From positions 1-10,604 of the forward strand of contig JALWBF010000083.1 of assembly GCA_027016055.1 (NCBI GenBank): 10,604 bases of DNA, given 5' to 3'. Positions 6,819-10,604 of the stretch are shown piece after piece; positions within the stretch are counted from its first letter, which is position 1; the number at the start of each line of letters is the position of its first letter. Source of the stretch: Archaeoglobaceae archaeon. Its GTDB lineage: Archaea > Halobacteriota > Archaeoglobi > Archaeoglobales > Archaeoglobaceae. The notes under the pieces were generated by a model that saw only the letters and a program-made list of their open reading frames with translations, ran no database searches and was not told where the DNA came from. Made by a program: the position numbers and the translations under genes.

Positions 6819-7682
6819 TTACTCCTCCTCTTCAATCCTACCTTTCCTCTTAATAAACTCGCTTAGCGGACATATCACGTTGATAGTTCCGAACTCGGTT
6901 ATTTCGAAAACCCAAGTCCTCGAATCGTGCCCGCAGAGCCTACAGCCGTCGATTCTGATCGTTCTTATCACACTGCCCAAAGGCAAGCCGTATAGGTTGA
7001 CATCCCATCTCGTCTCTATCAGCTTCTTATCCAGAACTATCGTTCCGTCAACTATGTGCGCAACAGCCAATCCGCCGGCTGCTTCGGCACTCTCACTCGC
7101 CTGAGCAGATCTCTTCTGAGAAACCAGAATTGCCGTCTGTCTGAATTTCTTCAGGAAGTTGAAGAACTGCCTCACTATCTGCCTCGCCATAACCTCCTTG
7201 TGCTCGTATAAGCCGGTTATGCTGTCTATAATCGTGTTCGTAACCTTCTTCTCCTTTATCGCATAAGCCATGGTATCTATCAGAGCCTTCGGATTTTCTC
7301 TAAGTTCGTCATTTTCGGATGCGTCGATTACCACTATGTTCTTCTCAACCTTCTCGAAATCCGCTCCCAACGCCTGAGCCTTGTGCTTTAAGGCTGTGTA
7401 TAGGAAGTTAGCTGGACTTTCGACGGTAACGAACAAAACCTTGTATCCGAGGTTAGCTTGAGTAACTGCGAACTGCTCGGCCAGAACGCTCTTACCGGTG
7501 TCGGGAACACCGGTTATATTGAGAACGGCTAAATAAGGAATCCCGCCTAACGGTTTCTTAACATATTTACCGTCCTCTACCTCTATTTTATAGAACATTT
7601 CGTCCAACTTCGTTCCCGTTGGAATTCCGAACAGTTTCGGAGCTTTACTTTCAAGTTCGCTCAGTTCATAATACTTTGCCAT
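6819..7682 (-). CDS. KaiC-like RecA-superfamily ATPase (AF_0795 family)
   Basis: A 287-residue single-domain RecA-fold ATPase of the KaiC/RadA group, about half the size of cyanobacterial KaiC. Walker A is GVPDTGKS (58-65), with K64 and S65. A Glu sits in FVTVESP (E88). Walker B is TNTIIDS (D153). The segment QTAILVSQKRSAQASESAEA at about 182-201 resembles the sensor/L2 part of the fold. After the core there is a C-x-x-C (C247, C250) in CRLCGHDS and a further Cys (C271), a possible metal site. The pairing with a near-KaiC protein just downstream matches the TIGR03878/TIGR03879 families. These proteins are assumed to sense or signal through ATP hydrolysis; no circadian role is implied. The start is chosen by a TATA box about 27 bases upstream; there is no ribosome binding site. 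Confidence 0.88.
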   Translation of the reverse strand: MAKYYELSELESKAPKLFGIPTGTKLDEMFYKIEVEDGKYVKKPLGGIPYLAVLNITGVPDTGKSVLAEQFAVTQANLGYKVLFVTVESPANFLYTALKHKAQALGADFEKVEKNIVVIDASENDELRENPKALIDTMAYAIKEKKVTNTIIDSITGLYEHKEVMARQIVRQFFNFLKKFRQTAILVSQKRSAQASESAEAAGGLAVAHIVDGTIVLDKKLIETRWDVNLYGLPLGSVIRTIRIDGCRLCGHDSRTWVFEITEFGTINVICPLSEFIKRKGRIEEEE

Positions 7683-7705
7683 GTTATAATTTTAATCTTT
7701 TGAAG

Positions 7706-7713
7706 AATATAAA
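7706..7713 (-). promoter_or_regulatory. TATA box of the KaiC-like/near-KaiC operon
   Basis: The minus strand reads TTTATATT, centred about 27 bases before the KaiC-like ATG at 7682, which predicts a leaderless transcript. A second TATA-like sequence, palindromic TTTATAAA at 7728-7735, is an alternative that would give a leader of roughly 20 bases. Confidence 0.5.
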
Positions 7714-7767
7714 CCTTAGCCCAAAAATTTATAAACAGTTCCATCATGATAATTATGGTAAATGCCG

Positions 7768-7935
7768 TTATTTGAAGAATAGCCCTTGCTTCTTCACCAG
7801 CCTTCTGCTCCCGCAGAACGGGCAGTAAAGGTTGGGGATGTGCATAGGTCCGGAATAACCAGTGACTCTTTTAACGATTATGTCAAATTCGGAACCGCAT
7901 CTCGTGCAGTAGAGGTTCTCGATCTTGGTTTCCAT
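7768..7935 (-). CDS. Small zinc-ribbon protein (55 aa, two CxxC motifs)
   Basis: A short frame from ATG at 7935 to TAA at 7768. The translation contains YCTRCGSEF (C10, C13) and, about 25 residues later, YCPFCGSRR (C38, C41), a treble C-x-x-C zinc ribbon with basic residues after the second knuckle (SRRLVKK). Both knuckles have the Y-C-x-x-C-G form, which would be hard to keep by chance. The gene lies 34 bases after the UPF0216 gene on the same strand, so it probably belongs to the SAM hydrolase/UPF0216 operon. A TATA-like element about 25 bases upstream could also start a separate leaderless mRNA. The fold and zinc binding are secure by motif. The function (nucleic-acid binding, or a subunit of a larger complex) is not known, and I do not recognise a named family. 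Confidence 0.82.
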   Translation of the reverse strand: METKIENLYCTRCGSEFDIIVKRVTGYSGPMHIPNLYCPFCGSRRLVKKQGLFFK

Positions 7936-7955
7936 GTTTTTAAAATCGGAGTATC

Positions 7956-7963
7956 CTATTTAA
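7956..7963 (-). promoter_or_regulatory. Possible TATA box of the small zinc-ribbon gene
   Basis: The minus strand reads TTAAATAG, centred about 25 bases before the ATG at 7935, and there is no ribosome binding site before that ATG. The spacing fits a leaderless transcript, but the gene may simply be co-transcribed with UPF0216. Confidence 0.3.
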
Positions 7964-7969
7964 CGGTTT

Positions 7970-8380
7970 CTAATACATCACCTTAAAAAGAACTTGGCTT
8001 GCGGTTTTCAGCTTCCTTCTGATCGGTCGGATCTCATACATATGCAAAACTAAAACGTCGTCAACGAATCTGTCGTAGCCGAATGCCTTTTGGATGAACT
8101 CCGCATGAAGCTTGTCTCTAACGTATACCAACGTTTCCCCTCCGACGTCGCACATCTCGAGAATTATCGGAATCTTGAACTTGTCCCAATCCAGCTCGTC
8201 GACGTATTGAGCTATGAACTCGAGTTCTTCCCTTTCAATCAGATATTCGTTTCCATCCCTCGCCTTTATTGTAGGATACTTCTCCTTAAGCATCTCAGCC
8301 AAAGTTCTGCTTCTCTGCGGGAGATGCTTGTTTACAGCTTCAATCATCCTCGCCAGAGCCCTTTCGGATATATCCATCAT
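7970..8380 (-). CDS. UPF0216 family protein
   Basis: 136 residues (135 if the second ATG, at 8377, is used). It resembles archaeal UPF0216: an N-terminal LPQRSRTLAEMLKEKYP segment, the ARDGNEYLIEREELEFIA motif near residues 40-57, the LDWDKFKIPIILEM stretch and a C-terminal PIRRKLKTASQVLF end that matches the R-R-K-L-x-T pattern of the family. The biochemical function is not established. The first ATG overlaps the stop of the SAM hydrolase gene as ATGA, which implies translational coupling. A GGGTGGT ribosome binding site at 8384-8390 has slightly better spacing to the second ATG. The gene ends with TAG. Its neighbours suggest an operon of SAM hydrolase, UPF0216 and the zinc-ribbon protein. 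Confidence 0.85.
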   Translation of the reverse strand: MMDISERALARMIEAVNKHLPQRSRTLAEMLKEKYPTIKARDGNEYLIEREELEFIAQYVDELDWDKFKIPIILEMCDVGGETLVYVRDKLHAEFIQKAFGYDRFVDDVLVLHMYEIRPIRRKLKTASQVLFKVMY

Positions 8381-9141
8381 ATTACCACCCTCATCCTAAA
8401 TATGCCGGATTTAACATTAAACTCTTCCGCAAAGCTTCCGTTTCTAACGCTCAGCTCCAAAGTTCCGAAGCTCCCGATTAGTGCTAAGGGTTCGCCGATG
8501 GCAACATCTGAATAGGATCTTACCATCGGAACGTATGTTCCGTTAACGTAAAAACCTTTTGCATCATCCACATCTTCCGCTTTAACGTTCGTAACGGCAT
8601 TACCAAATCTGTCGATGAATATCACTCTGCATTCGATCGTTTCGCCTTCAATCTTGTAATCGAAAAGATCGATGCTTTGAATTTCTCCCTCGTAAGGCTC
8701 CGCAACCTCTTCTATTTTACCCAAAACTGCGTAAGCTGAAGCCGGAGCGAAAACGTCCCTTCCGTGGAAAGTTGCCGAAAGCTCGCCGGTGATTTTTGAA
8801 GTTCTTTCCTCATCTATTACCCATATCCTTTTTATTCCATCATCAACAGCAGATGGATAAAGGATTCCGTTGTCCGGACCTATAAAAACGTGATTCTTGC
8901 ATTCTATCAGCAACGCTTTTCTTTCACTTCCGACGCCTGGATCGACAACCGCAACGTGAACCGCGTTCGGAAAGAAACGATAGGAATGGTATAGCAAAAA
9001 CGCACCCTGATAAACGTTTTGGGGCTCCACGGAATGAGATATATCGACTATTTTTGCATCCGGGCAGATTCTTAGTATAACACCTTTCATAACGCCCGGG
9101 TAGAAATCTCCGAAATCAGTGAGCAAGGTGATGACGTTCAT
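8377..9141 (-). CDS. SAM hydroxide adenosyltransferase (SAM hydrolase, DUF62 family)
   Basis: Hydrolyses S-adenosylmethionine to adenosine and methionine, using water (hydroxide) where the related fluorinase and chlorinase use halide; it is cytoplasmic. The protein has 254 residues, close to the known archaeal members. The N-terminus ITLLTDFGDFYPGVMKG is diagnostic. The family triad Asp-Arg-His appears as D67 (VVDPGVG), R74 (SERKA) and H126 (TFHGRDVF). FIGPDNG and the IDRFGNAVTN motif in the C-terminal domain are also present. The frame extends upstream to an ATG at 9186, but the extra 15 residues do not look like the family, and homologues begin at MNVITLL, so I use 9141. A GGAG at 9150-9153 precedes it, and a TATA-like element lies about 25 bases upstream. 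It is first gene of the UPF0216/zinc-ribbon operon. Confidence 0.92.
   Translation of the reverse strand: MNVITLLTDFGDFYPGVMKGVILRICPDAKIVDISHSVEPQNVYQGAFLLYHSYRFFPNAVHVAVVDPGVGSERKALLIECKNHVFIGPDNGILYPSAVDDGIKRIWVIDEERTSKITGELSATFHGRDVFAPASAYAVLGKIEEVAEPYEGEIQSIDLFDYKIEGETIECRVIFIDRFGNAVTNVKAEDVDDAKGFYVNGTYVPMVRSYSDVAIGEPLALIGSFGTLELSVRNGSFAEEFNVKSGIFRMRVVI
8384..8390 (-). promoter_or_regulatory. Ribosome binding site for UPF0216
   Basis: GGGTGGT on the minus strand lies inside the end of the SAM hydrolase gene, three bases before the first ATG and six before the second. The spacing slightly favours the second ATG. Confidence 0.45.
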
Positions 9142-9161
9142 ATTCGATACTCCGCAAAACG

Positions 9162-9169
9162 TTAAATAA
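9162..9169. promoter_or_regulatory. Shared TATA-like element between SAM hydrolase and HARP
   Basis: TTAAATAA (plus) or TTATTTAA (minus) is centred at 9165.5, about 26 bases before the HARP ATG and about 25 before the SAM hydrolase ATG. Archaeal transcription starts about 25 bases from the TATA centre, so both genes could have leaderless or nearly leaderless mRNAs from one element. CAAAACG on the plus-strand upstream side is BRE-like. Confidence 0.5.
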
Positions 9170-9177
9170 TTCTTCGA

Positions 9178-9191
9178 CCAACTCAAGTTGG
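9178..9191. repeat. Inverted repeat directly before the HARP start codon
   Basis: CCAACT-CA-AGTTGG is a perfect inverted repeat with 6-base arms and a 2-base spacer, ending at the base before the HARP ATG. It sits between the TATA element and the predicted transcription start, a position where a bound repressor would block transcription. A repressor is inferred, not shown. Confidence 0.5.
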
Positions 9192-9884
9192 ATGAGACAA
9201 CGGTTCGTTCTCGATACGACAGCCATAACCGATGCCGGCTTAAGGGCTAAGGAGGGTTACGAATCCATATGCGAATCCGCTCAGGAAATTTTGGATCTAA
9301 TCGCCAAAGCGAGATTGAAGCTGAACATAAGTTGCTATATCCCTTATCCGACCGTCTATACCGAGCTCGTAAGTTTTTTGAAGAGGCACAAGTGCGATGA
9401 AGATGTTTTTATCAAATTGGACACCTGGCTGGTTAAAAAAACTCCGAACAGATACGAAGTAAAGATTCCGTCGGCGATCTTCTACGAATACGTATCGACG
9501 GTAAGGCAGAAGATAAACAAAGGCAGAAAGATCGCAGAAGAATTCATATGGGAATGCTCGGCAATTGCCGTGAAGTTTGCCGATAATAGGGAAGAACTTG
9601 AAAGGGAAATCGGTAACCTGATAAGCAAGTTTAGGGATAAGTATAGAACAGCACTAAGACAGGGGATCTTGGACAGCGCCCCGGATTTGGACGTCCTTCT
9701 TCTTGCGAAGGAGCTTGAAGCGGGAGTCGTTAGCAGTGATGCGGGAATAAGGAAGTGGAGCGAAAGGCTTGGTCTTAGGTTCGTTGAAGCTTCGAAGTTT
9801 CCGAGAATGCTTAAGGAGTATTTAGCCCTTATCGAGGAAGGAAAAACTGAAAACGAAGAGGAAGAGGAGGAGATATTAGCTTAG
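9192..9884 (+). CDS. RNA-free ribonuclease P homologue (HARP, PIN domain; UPF0278 / RNA ligase partner family)
   Basis: A 230-residue PIN-like metallonuclease of the HARP family, formerly UPF0278 or RNA ligase partner. Members can remove the 5' leader of precursor tRNA without an RNA subunit. The N-terminal strand carries D8 in FVLDTTA, followed by VYTEL (E58). The helical insert contains RQKINKGRKIAEE. The strongly diagnostic LRQGILDSAPDLDVLLLA holds D161, D165 and D167, and VVSSDAGIRKWSE holds D183. These acidic residues line up with the active-site aspartates of the Aquifex enzyme, so activity is likely. After the core, the tail from about 218 is almost all acidic (ENEEEEEEILA). The start is fixed by the family N-terminus and the TATA spacing. 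It ends with TAG, overlapping the convergent DUF2240 gene by 9 bases. Archaea with HARP normally also keep RNA-based RNase P, so its cellular role is uncertain. Confidence 0.9.
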   Translation: MRQRFVLDTTAITDAGLRAKEGYESICESAQEILDLIAKARLKLNISCYIPYPTVYTELVSFLKRHKCDEDVFIKLDTWLVKKTPNRYEVKIPSAIFYEYVSTVRQKINKGRKIAEEFIWECSAIAVKFADNREELEREIGNLISKFRDKYRTALRQGILDSAPDLDVLLLAKELEAGVVSSDAGIRKWSERLGLRFVEASKFPRMLKEYLALIEEGKTENEEEEEEILA

Positions 9885-10328
9885 CAGTTCCCTCTCAACT
9901 TCATCTATGTATTTGGATATGTCGATTCCCAACTCCTTGGCAACTATCAAGGCAACGACCTCAACGCTCAAGAGGTTGCCAAGCTCCTCCTGCCTCTTAT
10001 TTATCATCGCTATAACTTCTCCCACGCTCTTTCCGGATTTTTCGGCTATTTCCTGAACTATCCTATCAAAGACGGATTGATTTGAAAAGATCTTAGCCGA
10101 GTCGGGCTTAAAATCGATGGGAATTTCAACATCGTTCAGGTTGAAAGTTGGATGGAGTTCCTCGTTCCCTATCAGCAAACCCCTCTCCAATGCAAGCTCG
10201 ACAACCTTCTTCGCTTCTTCATGCGAAAACCAGCCCAAGTCGAGGGATAAAGTCCAGATAAGTTCGGATTTCTTCATCGAAGACTTCCCCTTGCTTCTGA
10301 ATGCTGAAGCTATAGTTTCCTTGAGCAT
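9876..10328 (-). CDS. DUF2240 family protein
   Basis: 150 residues, soluble, no membrane segment or Cys cluster. It resembles archaeal DUF2240: an N-terminal IASAFRSKGKSSMKKSELIW segment, SLDLGWFSHEEAKKVVELAL, ERGLLIGNEELHPTFNLNDV, then IPIDFKPD. This first half reads like a winged-helix-type fold, and the second half (from about 85) is helical, with EIAEKSGKSVGEVIAMINKRQ. The function is not established. It follows hypD by 24 bases on the same strand and probably shares its transcript; no ribosome binding site is visible before the ATG. The 3' end overlaps HARP by 9 bases. Confidence 0.85.
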   Translation of the reverse strand: MLKETIASAFRSKGKSSMKKSELIWTLSLDLGWFSHEEAKKVVELALERGLLIGNEELHPTFNLNDVEIPIDFKPDSAKIFSNQSVFDRIVQEIAEKSGKSVGEVIAMINKRQEELGNLLSVEVVALIVAKELGIDISKYIDEVERELLS

Positions 10329-10352
10329 GCTTGAAGTGAGCTGTTTATGTTT

Positions 10353-10604
10353 CTAAAACTTTTGAATTCCAAAGCGAGCCCAGATGTTGCAAGTTCCCTC
10401 AAAGCTGACCATACACGGGCCGATTGGAGTTTTTGGGGTGCATGCCTTCATGAAAAGCGGGCAGTCGGTCGGATCGATTAAACCCCTCAGCAGTTCTCCG
10501 CATCTGCACGCCTTTTTCCTTACATCCTCCTTCGGAACGAAATCTTCAAAGACGTCTTCGAAAAACTTCGTAGCATCGAAATCTTCGAACTTCTTATTTA
10601 TAGC
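10353..10604 (-). CDS. hypD: Hydrogenase formation protein HypD, C-terminal part (5' end outside window)
   Basis: The frame enters from the right edge (first full codon 10604-10602) and gives 83 residues before TAG. The C-terminal HypD cysteine pattern is clear: KACRCGELLRGLIDPTDCP, then FMKACTPKTPIGPCMVSFEG and TCNIW. HypD is the [4Fe-4S] scaffold on which, with HypC, the Fe(CN)2CO unit of NiFe hydrogenase is assembled. Its presence implies that the organism makes a NiFe hydrogenase. The rest of the gene, and probably other hyp genes, lie to the right. Confidence 0.93.
   Translation of the reverse strand, partial: AINKKFEDFDATKFFEDVFEDFVPKEDVRKKACRCGELLRGLIDPTDCPLFMKACTPKTPIGPCMVSFEGTCNIWARFGIQKF

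Noticed and set aside
7786..7986. Plus-strand frame opposite the zinc-ribbon gene
   Set aside because: The minus-strand frame here has two spaced C-x-x-C knuckles and an operon context, while the plus-strand one has neither.
9142..9186. N-terminal extension of SAM hydrolase from the ATG at 9186
   Set aside because: The extra 15 residues do not resemble the family and would cover the shared TATA element; homologues begin at MNVITLL.
9876..10604. HypD-DUF2240 fusion by readthrough of the HypD TAG, since the DUF2240 ATG is in the same frame
   Set aside because: HypD ends at its normal C-terminus, the two families are unrelated, and the same frame arises by chance one time in three.

Overview
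The window reads as chromosomal DNA of a thermophilic euryarchaeote, most likely of the Archaeoglobales. The grounds are a NOG1 GTPase, an AF_0795-type KaiC-like ATPase with its usual partner, UPF0216, DUF2240, an archaeal HARP (protein-only RNase P homologue), HypD, TATA/BRE promoters about 25 bp from start codons, and lysine/glutamate-rich proteins. Genes are tightly packed. No intergenic gap reaches 300 bases. I saw no rRNA, tRNA, CRISPR array, insertion sequence or phage gene.

Layout from left to right: (1) 1-554 (+), the C-terminal GTPase part of NOG1, running in from the left edge. (2) 538-2529 (-), a secreted multidomain subtilisin-family protease that overlaps the NOG1 end tail to tail. 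(3) 2601-3797 (+), argininosuccinate synthase, divergent from the protease over a very short promoter region built on a palindromic TATA sequence. (4) 3833-6183 (+), a LemA gene behind a strong BRE/TATA, coupled by an ATGA overlap to a DUF2207-type membrane protein. An in-frame TAG splits that reading frame, and its C-terminal part, with a glycine-rich tail, continues in the same frame. (5) 7682-6200 (-), a two-gene module of a KaiC-like RecA-fold ATPase and a near-KaiC HTH-containing protein. (6) 9141-7768 (-), a likely operon of SAM hydrolase (SAM hydroxide adenosyltransferase), UPF0216 and a 55-residue two-CxxC zinc-ribbon protein. (7) 9192-9884 (+), HARP, divergent from the SAM hydrolase with one TATA-like element almost midway between the two start codons. 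(8) 10604-9876 (-), the C-terminus of HypD followed by DUF2240.

The genes do not form one pathway. They are housekeeping genes (ribosome assembly, arginine biosynthesis, tRNA 5' processing, hydrogenase maturation, SAM turnover) mixed with poorly characterised archaeal families. The points most worth a second look are the amber-interrupted DUF2207 gene beside lemA, the small zinc-ribbon gene, the symmetric divergent promoters, and HARP with an inverted repeat just before its start.
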